Shown piece after piece: positions 41,475 through 49,714 of a stretch of 64,000 bases of DNA. The notes beneath the pieces were generated by a model that searched no databases, was not told the DNA's origin, and saw only the letters and a list, made by a program, of their open reading frames with translations. The stretch's first letter is position 1, and the number at the start of each line of letters is the position of its first letter. Source of the DNA: Synechococcus sp. AG-686-F08 (lineage in GTDB: Bacteria; Cyanobacteriota; Cyanobacteriia; PCC-6307; Cyanobiaceae). The stretch is taken from assembly GCA_003210315.1 (NCBI GenBank), contig QCVQ01000001.1:1-64000 (forward strand), read 5' to 3'. The translations under genes and the position numbers were made by a program.

Positions 41475-42859
41475 GCTCAAAGGGGTTTGGCCCATCGACT
41501 GGCAAGGTTCGACTCTTGAGCGTTGCTTTGATGGGTCTGGGCCTTGTCGCGTTGGTCCAGCAGCAGATTTTGTTGCGTCGCCCTCCGCGTTTGCGATCCG
41601 TCGCGATTCAATCCATTCGTTCAGGCGCTGCAGCACTTGATGTGCGCTTCAGTCGGACGATGGATCGCAATTCGGTGGCTGAAAACAGTCGTCTTTTGCC
41701 TCATCAGCCCCATCAGTGGTTTGGTCAGCAGGACCAATTCCGCTTGCTTCTCGATCCTGGAGCTCAGATTCGTTCGCCTCAGAAGCTTGTTCTTGGTGGT
41801 CGTGATCAACGCGGGCTTGCACTGCCTAAGCGTTCACTTTGGTGGGACCCTCGTTCCTATCTCGTGGCCGTGATGGTCGAGGAGGAGGGAGAGCAGTTGA
41901 AGTTGCGTCGTGAGGATGGCAGTTGGTTGCCGTTGTCGTCTGTCGAGCAGCGCATTCTTCAAATCGAGCCACTGGGCAATGGAGAGGGCGTTGCCTTCGT
42001 AACTGATAACGATCCATCCAAACTGGAGGTGTTGCTTCGCCAGCTCACTCCAAGAGCGATAAGCGATCAAGCTCAAGGATTGGCAGATCCTCTTCCAGGT
42101 GCGATTCAATCATTGGCGTCTGGATCACTTTTGTTTGCTCATTTAAGTAGCAATCAGCGCGGGGAATTACTCGTACAAGTTGGAGGTATCGAAGCGGGTA
42201 GCGACCGAACTTGGATTCGCTCGGCGAATGCCAAGCGCCGTGACCTCGACCTGGAGGTTGCAGGCGCGATCCGTCTTCTTCCTGATGGAAGCGGATTGGT
42301 TGTTCCTTCTTACGACGGGCTTGACCTTCTGCCAATGAACCCTGATCAACAAGGGAATTCTCCACAAAGTCTGCCTGGAAGCCGGGAACTTAAATCCTTT
42401 TGTTCTGGTTCCGGTCGCGCGGTTTTGTTAAGGAACTGGCCCGATTACCGACGCTCAATTGAGCTCGTCATTCCTGGGCAGCCCCCACGCCAAGTTTGGT
42501 TGGGGGAGGCTGGGGTTATGGCAACGGCTTGCGATAACCGGGGAGAAAAGATTTGGATTGTCCTTCGTGATGCATCGCCGACTCTGCGTGATGAACTATT
42601 GCTTGTGAACAGCTCTGGTTCAGTGCTTGAGCGAAGGTATTTTCCTGGATGGTATTTGGCTTCAGGAGCGGTTCTTGATGTGGATCCCGCCACGAATCGT
42701 CTGCTTACTGTGATGACAGATGGGGATGGTTTGAGACGTCGAGCTGCGCTAATCGATGGCAGCAGTTTGGAGTTTGAGCTTCTTAAACCTCAAGTTGTCT
42801 TGGCACGGTGGTTACCTGCGGCTGGTGAATTGGATGAATTCCATCAGATCCGTCGATAG
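41471..42859 (+). CDS. Membrane-anchored repeat protein, possibly beta-propeller-like
   Basis: A 462-residue protein with one N-terminal helix (VRLLSVALMGLGLVALV) and a large extracytoplasmic region of short strands such as GEGVAFVTDNDPSKLEVLL, GSGLVVPSYDGLDLL and LLTVMTDGDGLRRRAALI, which recur at about 50-60 residues, as in beta-propellers. No enzyme motif was found. It overlaps the YcgQ-like gene by 4 bp and znuC by 26 bp, so it is part of the zinc operon, perhaps as a periplasmic binding partner. Confidence 0.72.
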   Translation: MSSKGFGPSTGKVRLLSVALMGLGLVALVQQQILLRRPPRLRSVAIQSIRSGAAALDVRFSRTMDRNSVAENSRLLPHQPHQWFGQQDQFRLLLDPGAQIRSPQKLVLGGRDQRGLALPKRSLWWDPRSYLVAVMVEEEGEQLKLRREDGSWLPLSSVEQRILQIEPLGNGEGVAFVTDNDPSKLEVLLRQLTPRAISDQAQGLADPLPGAIQSLASGSLLFAHLSSNQRGELLVQVGGIEAGSDRTWIRSANAKRRDLDLEVAGAIRLLPDGSGLVVPSYDGLDLLPMNPDQQGNSPQSLPGSRELKSFCSGSGRAVLLRNWPDYRRSIELVIPGQPPRQVWLGEAGVMATACDNRGEKIWIVLRDASPTLRDELLLVNSSGSVLERRYFPGWYLASGAVLDVDPATNRLLTVMTDGDGLRRRAALIDGSSLEFELLKPQVVLARWLPAAGELDEFHQIRR

Positions 42860-43586
42860 GTTGAGCCAACTTGATGGTTCGATCTTGGAAGAGCCAGTCC
42901 TCAGAGCAGAGGGTGTCGATGTGCAATACGGCGATAGCGTTGTATTGGAAAACGTCTCGCTGTCGCTGCAATCAGGCACATTGACAGCGCTTGTTGGTGC
43001 CAATGGAGCAGGTAAATCCACTCTGCTGCATGTGCTTAAGGGGCAATTGCGTCCTTCAAGTGGCTCGGTTTACTGCGATGGGGATCCGATCGAATCTTGT
43101 CGTGAAAAGGTGGTTTTAATGCCTCAGCGCAGTCGGATTGATTGGTCGTTCCCAATCAGCGTTCGTGATCTCGTGGATCTTGGATCCATGAACGGTCAAG
43201 CCTTCGGGTGCTGCGATCGGGAGGCTGCAATGCAACGCGTAGGGATGGCAGACCTTGCAAACAGACGCCTTGATGCGCTTTCAGGTGGACAGCAGCAACG
43301 AGCCTTGCTTGCTCGTTCTCTGGTGCAACCCTCTCGAATGCTTCTTCTTGATGAACCCTGTGCAGCGATCGATCCTCCTTCTCGGGATCAATTGTTGCTC
43401 CTGATGCGTCAGTTGGCCGATACCGGTCATACCTTGCTGGTGAGCAGCCATGACTGGGGTGAGGCGCTCGATTCCTATGACCGAGTCATTGTTCTTGACC
43501 GTCGTGTTCTTGCTGATGGCCCTCCCTCTGAGGTGAGGCGCGCTCTCAAAGGTTTAGTCAATCCGGGGAATCATCACTGTGGATGA
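42834..43586 (+). CDS. znuC: Zinc ABC transporter ATP-binding protein
   Basis: From ATG 42834 a 250-residue ATPase: Walker A GANGAGKST, Q-loop LMPQRSRIDWSFPI, signature LSGGQQQR, Walker B MLLLDEPCAAID and switch His in SSHDWG. Paired with a ZnuB-type permease and ZnuA. The first 26 bp overlap the preceding gene. The track ORF starts further upstream in that gene. Confidence 0.92.
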   Translation: MNSIRSVDRLSQLDGSILEEPVLRAEGVDVQYGDSVVLENVSLSLQSGTLTALVGANGAGKSTLLHVLKGQLRPSSGSVYCDGDPIESCREKVVLMPQRSRIDWSFPISVRDLVDLGSMNGQAFGCCDREAAMQRVGMADLANRRLDALSGGQQQRALLARSLVQPSRMLLLDEPCAAIDPPSRDQLLLLMRQLADTGHTLLVSSHDWGEALDSYDRVIVLDRRVLADGPPSEVRRALKGLVNPGNHHCG

Positions 43587-44361
43587 GATCGTTTTTTGGT
43601 TTTTGCCTCTAGTGATGGCACTTTTGGTGGGGATTTTGTGTCCCGTCATGGGAACTCTGTTAGTGACCCAGCGTCGGGTGCTTCAGGCCAACCTCATCTC
43701 CCATGCCGTGCTTCCAGGATTGGCGTTATCGGTTGCCTTTGGTTTTGACCCAGCAGTGGGAGGCGTCATCAGCGGCATCCTTGGGTCCTTATTGGCTGAA
43801 CGATTGCAGCGCAACTCAAAGCTGAATGAGGAAGCTGTCATCAATACCGTGCTTGCTGGTTTTCTTGGGCTCGGAGTCTTGCTGATCCCTTTGTTGAGTT
43901 TGCGCCTGGACCTTGAGGCCCTTCTGTTTGGTGATTTGCTCACGGTGGGTTGGCTCGATGTGGGTCGGGTGTTGGTTGCTTGCTTGGCTGTGGCTTTGCT
44001 CCTTGGCACTCGCTATCGGCAGCTTGTTTATTTGGGGGTTGATCCAGAGGGGGCCGCTTCGGCGGGACTTCCAGTGCGTGGTCTACGTCTTGCCATGTCT
44101 GCGGTAACGGCTGCTGTGATTGTTAGTGCAATGGCAGCAGTGGGAGTGATTTTGGTGATTGGCTTGCTGTGCGCGCCGGTTCTTCCAGGGCTACGTCGAG
44201 TGAGAAGCCTTCGTGCCGCAATGGTTCAGGCCTCTTTTGTGGGCTTGGCTCTGAGTGGCGGTGGTTTCCTTTTGGCCTTGCCTCTCAATCTCCCCCCAGG
44301 CCCTTTGATCGGGGTGGCATGTGTTGTGTTGCTTTGCCCATTGGCAGGAAGAAGTACCTAG
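43579..44361 (+). CDS. znuB: Zinc ABC transporter permease
   Basis: A 260-residue ABC-3 permease with about eight helices. VLQANLISHAVLPGLALSVA is the coupling block and AVGVILVIGLLCAPVLPGL the late conserved one. The GTG start overlaps the znuC stop by 8 bp. znuA follows after 48 bp containing a Zur site. Confidence 0.92.
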   Translation: MDEIVFWFLPLVMALLVGILCPVMGTLLVTQRRVLQANLISHAVLPGLALSVAFGFDPAVGGVISGILGSLLAERLQRNSKLNEEAVINTVLAGFLGLGVLLIPLLSLRLDLEALLFGDLLTVGWLDVGRVLVACLAVALLLGTRYRQLVYLGVDPEGAASAGLPVRGLRLAMSAVTAAVIVSAMAAVGVILVIGLLCAPVLPGLRRVRSLRAAMVQASFVGLALSGGGFLLALPLNLPPGPLIGVACVVLLCPLAGRST

Positions 44362-44370
44362 CCAAACTTT

Positions 44371-44385
44371 TGAGAATGATTATCA
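44371..44385. promoter_or_regulatory. Zur box upstream of znuA
   Basis: TGAGAATGATTATCA fits the cyanobacterial Zur palindrome pattern TGAnAATnATTnTCA at every fixed position. It lies 25 bp before the znuA start, inside the znuB-znuA gap. Zinc-loaded Zur bound here would repress znuA and probably the genes after it. Confidence 0.82.
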
Positions 44386-44409
44386 TTTCGATTAGTTCTC
44401 CTCTCTCAA

Positions 44410-45303
44410 GTGCCCCTGCCCGCTTCTTTACCGTTTGCAAGTGTCTTGCTCGCGGCAGCTAATACGGCAACTCCCACTGTGGTTGCTGCAGATGGCATTC
44501 TTTGCGATCTCACGCGCACTTTGGTGGGAAATCAAGCAAAAGTGATTTGCTTGATCAAGCCGGGCACAGATCCGCACTCCATGGCATTGCGCCCAGCTGA
44601 TCGCCAAAATCTTGCGAAAGCAAAAATTGTGCTCTTGAACGGGTACAACCTCACTCCGGCGTTGAACAAGATCAGAACTCCTGGCACCGTCGTAAAAGTT
44701 GGAAATATTGCTGTCCCAAACAACCCTGCAAAAGATCCCCATATCTGGCATGACCCAGCCAATGTGATTGCGATGGCTAACACCGTTGCATCGAGGTTGA
44801 AGCCTCTGTTTGATGCCAATGGAGATGCTGCAATTGATCAACGACGGGCAAAAGCTGACCGCGTTCTTGTCTCCCTTGGAGGTTGGATTGGTCAACAAAT
44901 AGCAACTGTTCCGGAAAAGCAGCGTGTGGTTGTGACCGGCCACCGCACTTATGACTTCTTGGCTAAGCGTTACGGGTTTCGTGAACTTCCCGTTTTGGAT
45001 GACTACACCACGGGTGGAACATTGCGTCCTTCGAGCTTGTCTGCAATTAGCAAGTCGATCAAAGCATCTGGAAGTAAGGCCATCTTCCCCGAGTCACTTC
45101 CTCCCTCCAAAACGATGCGACGGATTAGTCGCAGTAGCGGTGTTCCGATTGCCAAGCAAGTTCTTTTTGGTGATGGGCAAGCACCAGGGAAAAGCTTGGT
45201 GCAAACAGCAACGAGCAATGTTTGCATATTTGTGAATGCTCAAGGAGGGAAATGTGATCAGAAGGGAGCTTCTCGACTTCAGCAGCAATGGGCAGCTATT
45301 TAA
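44410..45303 (+). CDS. znuA: Zinc-binding periplasmic protein
   Basis: A 297-residue cluster A-I binding protein. Metal ligands: His in GTDPHSM, His in DPHIWHDP, His in VTGHRTYD and Asp in LFGDGQ, three His and one Asp as in ZnuA. A signal-like start (SLPFASVLLAAANTA) follows GTG 44410. There is no long His-rich loop between the first two ligands, unlike proteobacterial ZnuA; the downstream barrel carries such a loop instead. Its promoter has a Zur box. Confidence 0.93.
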   Translation: MPLPASLPFASVLLAAANTATPTVVAADGILCDLTRTLVGNQAKVICLIKPGTDPHSMALRPADRQNLAKAKIVLLNGYNLTPALNKIRTPGTVVKVGNIAVPNNPAKDPHIWHDPANVIAMANTVASRLKPLFDANGDAAIDQRRAKADRVLVSLGGWIGQQIATVPEKQRVVVTGHRTYDFLAKRYGFRELPVLDDYTTGGTLRPSSLSAISKSIKASGSKAIFPESLPPSKTMRRISRSSGVPIAKQVLFGDGQAPGKSLVQTATSNVCIFVNAQGGKCDQKGASRLQQQWAAI

Positions 45304-45343
45304 TTATTCTTTCTATCTTTTTTTCTAACTATTTCTTATCGTC

Positions 45344-46342
45344 ATGAACTCAATTTTTAGTCGTGTGCTTCAAGGTGGTGCTGTTGCTGGACTTTTGCTT
45401 GGGGGCGATCTTGCTTCTCAACCTGTTCGAGCTCATGGATCACATGGAGGTGGTGGAGAGCAATTGCAACCGGGCGAATTCAAACTAAGCCCCATAATCA
45501 CCCTTGAGGGTCATGGTGGTTTCGAGAATAATTTGGAAAACCGTCCCCAGCATTACGCCATTGACGGCATGTTCGGAATGGTTATGGAATGGGGACTAGA
45601 GAATGAAGGGAGCTTTGCGATCGAGGCTTCCTTTGGTCCGGCATTTGTTTGGGGAGAATCCGAACATTTCTATGGAGCTGTTCATGTTGATGAACACGGC
45701 GATCACGATGATCATGCAGGCCATGACGACCACGACGATCACGATGACCATGACGATCACGATGATCATGCAGGCCATGACCATTCAGGCGGAACCAAAT
45801 GGAAGCGAACAGATATAAAGGGATTTCTACAAGCTCGTTATCAGCCCAATGATCGATTGTCCATATCAGCGAAGTGGATGCCTTACTTCGAGATTGGCAG
45901 TGCAGAATCAAACGTGGGTATGAAAAACGAAGTTGGCGCTACCGTCGTCTATGCCTTCGGCGATGGTGATGTGAACTTCGCTTTGGGTGATGGTCTTGAA
46001 TCTGTGATTGACGGCGTTTTTGTTTCTGTTGAAAATCGAACTGGCTGGGATACTGAAGGCACCTACTTGGGCAATTACACGGATACTTGGCTTGGATTCG
46101 GCTTTTTTGTTGACCAGCTCAACGTGACTCTTACTGGAGGACCCCGGTTCTACTCACCTGGTTCATATTCTGGACTCTCTCAAAGGACAGATTGGGGTGG
46201 TGAGTTAGGGATGGAATATCCACTTGCAGAAAGTGTGGTGTTATTTGCTCATTGGAAGCCCATCTACAGCACCGCAGGTGGAGAAGGCTGGGGTAAGGGC
46301 TGGAGTCATCATGTGGGGACTGGTGTGAGTTTCAGTTTTTAA
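45344..46342 (+). CDS. Predicted outer-membrane beta barrel with His/Asp-rich loop
   Basis: A 332-residue exported protein with a signal peptide (ending PVRA-HGSHGG). After HGGFENNLE come alternating strands through to a C-terminal Phe (GVSFSF), typical of an outer membrane barrel. At about residues 118-150 a loop of HDDHAGHDDHDDH repeats gives more than ten His and many Asp residues, a likely zinc sponge. It follows znuA by 40 bp. I infer a zinc-binding porin or receptor. No close characterised homologue comes to mind. Confidence 0.82.
   Translation: MNSIFSRVLQGGAVAGLLLGGDLASQPVRAHGSHGGGGEQLQPGEFKLSPIITLEGHGGFENNLENRPQHYAIDGMFGMVMEWGLENEGSFAIEASFGPAFVWGESEHFYGAVHVDEHGDHDDHAGHDDHDDHDDHDDHDDHAGHDHSGGTKWKRTDIKGFLQARYQPNDRLSISAKWMPYFEIGSAESNVGMKNEVGATVVYAFGDGDVNFALGDGLESVIDGVFVSVENRTGWDTEGTYLGNYTDTWLGFGFFVDQLNVTLTGGPRFYSPGSYSGLSQRTDWGGELGMEYPLAESVVLFAHWKPIYSTAGGEGWGKGWSHHVGTGVSFSF
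45690..45788 (+). repeat. Tandem GAT/CAC-CAT repeat encoding the His/Asp loop
   Basis: Degenerate GAC/GAT-CAC/CAT codon repeats, with two longer copies of GATCACGATGATCATGCAGG (45705 and 45755) at a 51-base spacing. Repeats of this kind change length by slippage, so loop length may vary between strains. Confidence 0.75.
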
Positions 46343-46385
46343 TGAGATTTCTGGCTATAGAGAGGTTTGAATTTTCTATTGCCAG

Positions 46386-46652
46386 ATGACGATTGACGAT
46401 CAATCAAGGCGGCATGCCATCAGCCGTCTCAGTCGTAAGAAGGCCTATCGCCATCAAGTGATCAATTACCTCTGGGTGAATGCTCTCTTGATTGTGGTGT
46501 GGGCTTTAACTGGCTTTGGTTCTTTCTGGCCGATCTACCCCATCTTCGGTTGGGGTGTCGCTCTTCTGATACAAGGATGGAAAATCACTCATCCTCATCG
46601 TCACTCATTCAGTGAAGAAGAGATCAATCGAGAAATTGAAAGTTTGAAATAA
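46386..46652 (+). CDS. 2TM domain protein
   Basis: An 88-residue protein of the 2TM (PF13239-type) group: a basic N-terminus (RRHAISRLSRKKAYRHQVI), two helices (NALLIVVWALTGFGSFWPIY and WGVALLIQGW) and a His-rich turn HPHRHSFSEEEINREIE. In other proteins this domain forms the membrane anchor of histidine kinases. It follows the barrel gene by 43 bp. The His-rich segment may bind metal. Confidence 0.82.
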   Translation: MTIDDQSRRHAISRLSRKKAYRHQVINYLWVNALLIVVWALTGFGSFWPIYPIFGWGVALLIQGWKITHPHRHSFSEEEINREIESLK

Positions 46653-46672
46653 AGTTGTCTTGTGTGTGTCTT

Positions 46673-46891
46673 TTAGATCCGCACTTTTCCCACTTCTGCC
46701 TTAATCGGCTCTCTTCCAGTTCCTACAAGAATAGGTAGACGGGTGAAGATTTCAACTCGGATCCCAATTCTTGCAACCAGGATGAGGGCACGACTCACAA
46801 AAAAAGTGGAAAGGACGATTGCTAAAGGCCATCTCCAGCTTTCTAGAAAGTGAAAAAAATTGCTCATCCGCTGATGTAACTGCATCTTCAT
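46673..46891 (-). CDS. Small membrane protein
   Basis: A 72-residue protein with one helix (WPLAIVLSTFFVSRALILVA) followed by a basic, strand-like end. No family recognised. It ends 20 bp after the 2TM gene on the other strand. Confidence 0.52.
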   Translation of the reverse strand: MKMQLHQRMSNFFHFLESWRWPLAIVLSTFFVSRALILVARIGIRVEIFTRLPILVGTGREPIKAEVGKVRI

Positions 46892-47033
46892 TGAATTAAT
46901 AGCAATTTTTTGCTGGAATGAGATGCTCAGTTGGACATTTCAGTGATAATTATGCACTTTACTTTATATTTTCAAGCTTTACAACGCTTAGCAGATTCTG
47001 GATGCGACCCTCAAAACTCGAAATTGGTTGGCA

Positions 47034-47519
47034 TTAAAGTGTTTCGGGTTTGAGTCTGCTTGGTCTGTAAGCAATTAGAAATTTCTGTGCATCTCCACTT
47101 GTTCGTTTTACGGCTGTGATCAGGTCTTCACCAGTGTTCCAAACCCAAAGCTGATCCTCATAATTATTTTCTTTGATTGATGTGCTGATTGGCTTGCCGT
47201 GCCTAGCGCTTAAACCAGCAAGAACCTCTGTCATGTCATCCATGCTGAATTCATAAGCCAGGGATTGAAGACCTCCTTGCTCATTCATATCTAATGTGAG
47301 CTGAGGAACCGGTAATTGATCGAGGTGAATGTTACGAGCAATCAATCTTTGATGGTTAATGCCTTCTTGTCTAATCGCACCATTCAAGTGGTTGTTAATC
47401 TCTGCTTGGGGCATTCCCCATGCCAATCCTTCAACACAGGCAATGGCTATTGAAGGATAAATGACAAAGCAGGCCACCAGTACGCAGGCGAAAAGTGCGG
47501 AGCGCACAGTTCGAATCAT
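47034..47519 (-). CDS. Secreted protein of unknown function
   Basis: A 161-residue protein with a signal peptide (RSALFACVLVACFVIYPSIAIA). The mature part begins CVEGLAWGMPQAEINNHLN, like short bacterial proteins that start with a W-G-M/T motif and a repeat-like helix, and ends with LITAVKRTSGDAQKFLIAY. Probably periplasmic. It is divergent from petJ, with a 134-bp promoter region. Confidence 0.7.
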   Translation of the reverse strand: MIRTVRSALFACVLVACFVIYPSIAIACVEGLAWGMPQAEINNHLNGAIRQEGINHQRLIARNIHLDQLPVPQLTLDMNEQGGLQSLAYEFSMDDMTEVLAGLSARHGKPISTSIKENNYEDQLWVWNTGEDLITAVKRTSGDAQKFLIAYRPSRLKPETL

Positions 47520-47653
47520 GGCTCAGTCGGTCAAGGTCTTTCTTAAGTCTGGTCGATTTTGAGCCTGACTTTACAAAACAAAAATGAAGCTCTATCTCGG
47601 CGAGCTTTAAATGGCGTCATTTGGGCGAAGCTTGGGTGTCATTTCATCTCATC

Positions 47654-47995
47654 ATGCGTCACCTCTTTTCACTCGCTTTGGCAGCCCTCATTGGCCTCAT
47701 GATGCCTTCCTTTGCTGTTGCAGCGGATGTTGCACATGGAGAGCAGCTCTTTACTGCTAATTGTGCTGCTTGCCATATGGGTGGTGGCAATGTTGTCAAT
47801 GGCCAGCGGACCTTGAAGCAGGATGATCTGAAGGCTTACCTTTCTGATTACAACGATGGTCATGAGTCGGCCATCGTTTATCAGGTCACCAATGGTAAAA
47901 ACGGTATGCCCGCTTTTGGTGCCAAGCTCGGCAGCGATGATATCAGTGATGTTGCTGCTTATGTTGAATCCCAATCCGTGAAGGGATGGGCTTGA
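47654..47995 (+). CDS. petJ: Cytochrome c6
   Basis: From ATG 47654 the protein has 113 residues with a signal peptide (LFSLALAALIGLMMPSFAVA) and class I cytochrome c features: CAACH heme attachment and axial Met in GKNGMPAF. The QVTNGKNGMPAF block is the canonical c6 sequence. It carries electrons from cytochrome b6f to photosystem I or to the terminal oxidase in the thylakoid lumen. A strong terminator follows. Confidence 0.94.
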   Translation: MRHLFSLALAALIGLMMPSFAVAADVAHGEQLFTANCAACHMGGGNVVNGQRTLKQDDLKAYLSDYNDGHESAIVYQVTNGKNGMPAFGAKLGSDDISDVAAYVESQSVKGWA

Positions 47996-48032
47996 ATCAA
48001 GCAATAGTTTGACTCAAAATCTAAGTTCTTTT

Positions 48033-48063
48033 CCCCTACTCCTCTTGGAGTAGGGGCTTTTTC
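48033..48063 (+). terminator. Rho-independent terminator of petJ
   Basis: A perfect 10-bp stem CCCCTACTCC/GGAGTAGGGG with loop TCTT is followed by CTTTTTC. Confidence 0.88.
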
Positions 48064-48376
48064 TTGGCAAAAAGAAGTTTAGAGTGGCAGAGTTTAGTTG
48101 TCTCGGAAAAATTTTTTATCATAGTTGTTGTACTTGTGAATCTCAACTGCTCGATTTTCTTAGCATTTAACTGCTATCACTGATTGGATTCCACTCCAAA
48201 GTCAGAGTGGGCTTTGAATGTTGCTTTGTTGATAAATGACTGGGCTTAATTGAGTTTATGAATCAATCTAAGAATTAAAACATTTTGTTTGCATCTATCA
48301 TTTTGGCGGGAATTATTTAGCTTGCTTTTGCAATCCTTTGTCAGTTCGGATGTCTATGGGGTTGATTTCCTTTGTT
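48064..48376. other. AT-rich intergenic region
   Basis: No protein-like frame was found on either strand by reading. The stretch lies between the petJ terminator and the minus-strand gene ending at 48377. Confidence 0.4.
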
Positions 48377-48748
48377 TCAGCTGTAGTTGCATACGAACTT
48401 GCTTTCTACTTGTATGCGGGATCGAGGCACTGCCCTATGCCATTGCATCTTGCTTGTGGCTTCTTTAGAGTTTGCACTTTCAAGCTTTGTGAAATACCAA
48501 TATCTCACTAAGATTTTATTTTTATCACATTTTACAAGGATTATGTTGTTATCTTTGTTTTGGTATGAAAATTCTTGGTCTCCTATCTTTCTGATGTTTT
48601 TGATGGAAATCTCTTCGAGCTCTTCTGATACCCCAACCTGAATCCACTCTTTGCTTTTCCCGTTGTCTGCAGATACAGGATTTAATATCATTAATCCTGT
48701 TGTCAGCATAATAACAAAAGCATCCTTTTTGCTGATGAGAGTCTGCAT
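48377..48748 (-). CDS. Small secreted protein, surface-adhesin-E-like
   Basis: A 123-residue protein with a signal peptide (AFVIMLTTGLMILNPVSA). The mature part has WIQVGVSEELEEISIKNIRKIG, then a strand IILVKCDKNKILVRYWYFTKL and a final Cys. The W-x-x-V then I-D/K-x-x-S-I and W-x-Y spacing recalls the adhesin E fold of short secreted proteins. AT-rich codon use suggests an accessory gene. Confidence 0.6.
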   Translation of the reverse strand: MQTLISKKDAFVIMLTTGLMILNPVSADNGKSKEWIQVGVSEELEEISIKNIRKIGDQEFSYQNKDNNIILVKCDKNKILVRYWYFTKLESANSKEATSKMQWHRAVPRSRIQVESKFVCNYS

Positions 48749-49146
48749 TCCGTTGACTTTACTCTGCAGATTCTACACAGTATTGGTTCCTAACTTTGGT
48801 CTTGCCGATTTGGCTTTTAGTGCGGCGATTGTTTGTCTTTAGCGATGGTTATGAGCTTGATACTGCATTACCCCTTGTTTGGACTCTTGATTTGCGTTCA
48901 ATTTGATTCATTGATGGCTCCCTCCTGCATGGAGCCGATTCTTTTGCTGATTCTCCCCAATGCACGCAGGCTCTTCCTCAGGTGTTCATCGGATACGGCT
49001 TGGTTCCCAATCCTTGAGATCCGTTGGCTTTACTGGGTTTGGTCTGAACAGCAATCATTCAGATATCTCTTTCACGAAGGAATAATAAGAACTCGTCACA
49101 ATCTTTTTTTCGTTGTATTCTCATGTGAGCTCAAAGGGTAAAAGTT
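48749..49146. other. Region with protein-like fragments in two plus-strand frames
   Basis: One frame reads YTVLVPNFGLADLAFSAAIV and another SDGYELDTALPLVWTLDLR, then after stops IDGSLLHGADSFADSPQCTQ and ALPQVFIGYGLVPNP. This may be a decayed gene with frameshifts; the track ORF at 48833-49141 is not convincing. No family recognised. Confidence 0.3.
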
Positions 49147-49263
49147 ATGGCTGAAATTCAAAGGCGTATTCGTTTTAATACCATCAGCATGAGTGTACTG
49201 ATGATCACTATTGCCGTAGGCGTGATGACTGCGATGTGGATGTATGCAGATGCACTTGTTTAA
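49147..49263 (+). CDS. 38-residue single-helix membrane peptide
   Basis: Below the track cutoff. AAAGGG lies 8 bases before ATG 49147. The peptide has a basic start (AEIQRRIRFNTI) and one Met-rich helix (SMSVLMITIAVGVMTAMWMY) ending ADALV. It looks like a true small membrane subunit. No family named. Confidence 0.6.
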   Translation: MAEIQRRIRFNTISMSVLMITIAVGVMTAMWMYADALV

Positions 49264-49362
49264 TTCAAAAAACACTAAAGCGGTTACTGTTTTTTCACTA
49301 ACTGCTTCTTTTTGATCTGATCTTGTGCTTAGCTTGTATTAGCAATTTTTGTCGAGCAATGC

Positions 49363-49612
49363 TTATGCTTTCCTTTTGCGGTTAAGCAAAATCTCTTTTT
49401 TGGAATTGAGACTATTAATGCTAGATTTTCGACATTCAGTCACGATTGGACCGGATTGATTGGCATCAATCCCCCCATCTTCTTTTTTTGATCGTTGTTC
49501 TGAAGTCTCAAGTAAGTCATAGATTCCATCTGCCGTTATGATTTTGTCGGCATCTGTAAGGAGCTTAATTGCTACTTTCTTTATTTCCGCATAGATTGGT
49601 TCGTTTGATCAT
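49363..49612 (-). pseudogene. 79-codon protein-like frame without a canonical start
   Basis: The minus frame from 49602 to 49363 reads EPIYAEIKKVAIKLLTDADK, IITADGIYDLLETSEQ and a basic tail. It is clearly protein-like and helical but has no ATG, GTG or TTG for its first half. An ATG at 49612 (MIK) lies one frame off; deleting one base in AAAC would join them. So this is either a recent frameshift or a frame using a rare start. Confidence 0.45.
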
Positions 49613-49714
49613 GTTTCCGTTGAGCAATTCTGGCTCGTTCTATTAGCGCGCTTTTACTATTGCTAAATTGATTGAGCCGTAACAGTTCAGGTTTTCAACT
49701 GTTATTTTGTACCA

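Noticed and set aside
45690-45788. CRISPR-like array at the GAT/CAT repeats
   Set aside because: Repeats are in frame, have no unique spacers and encode the His/Asp loop.
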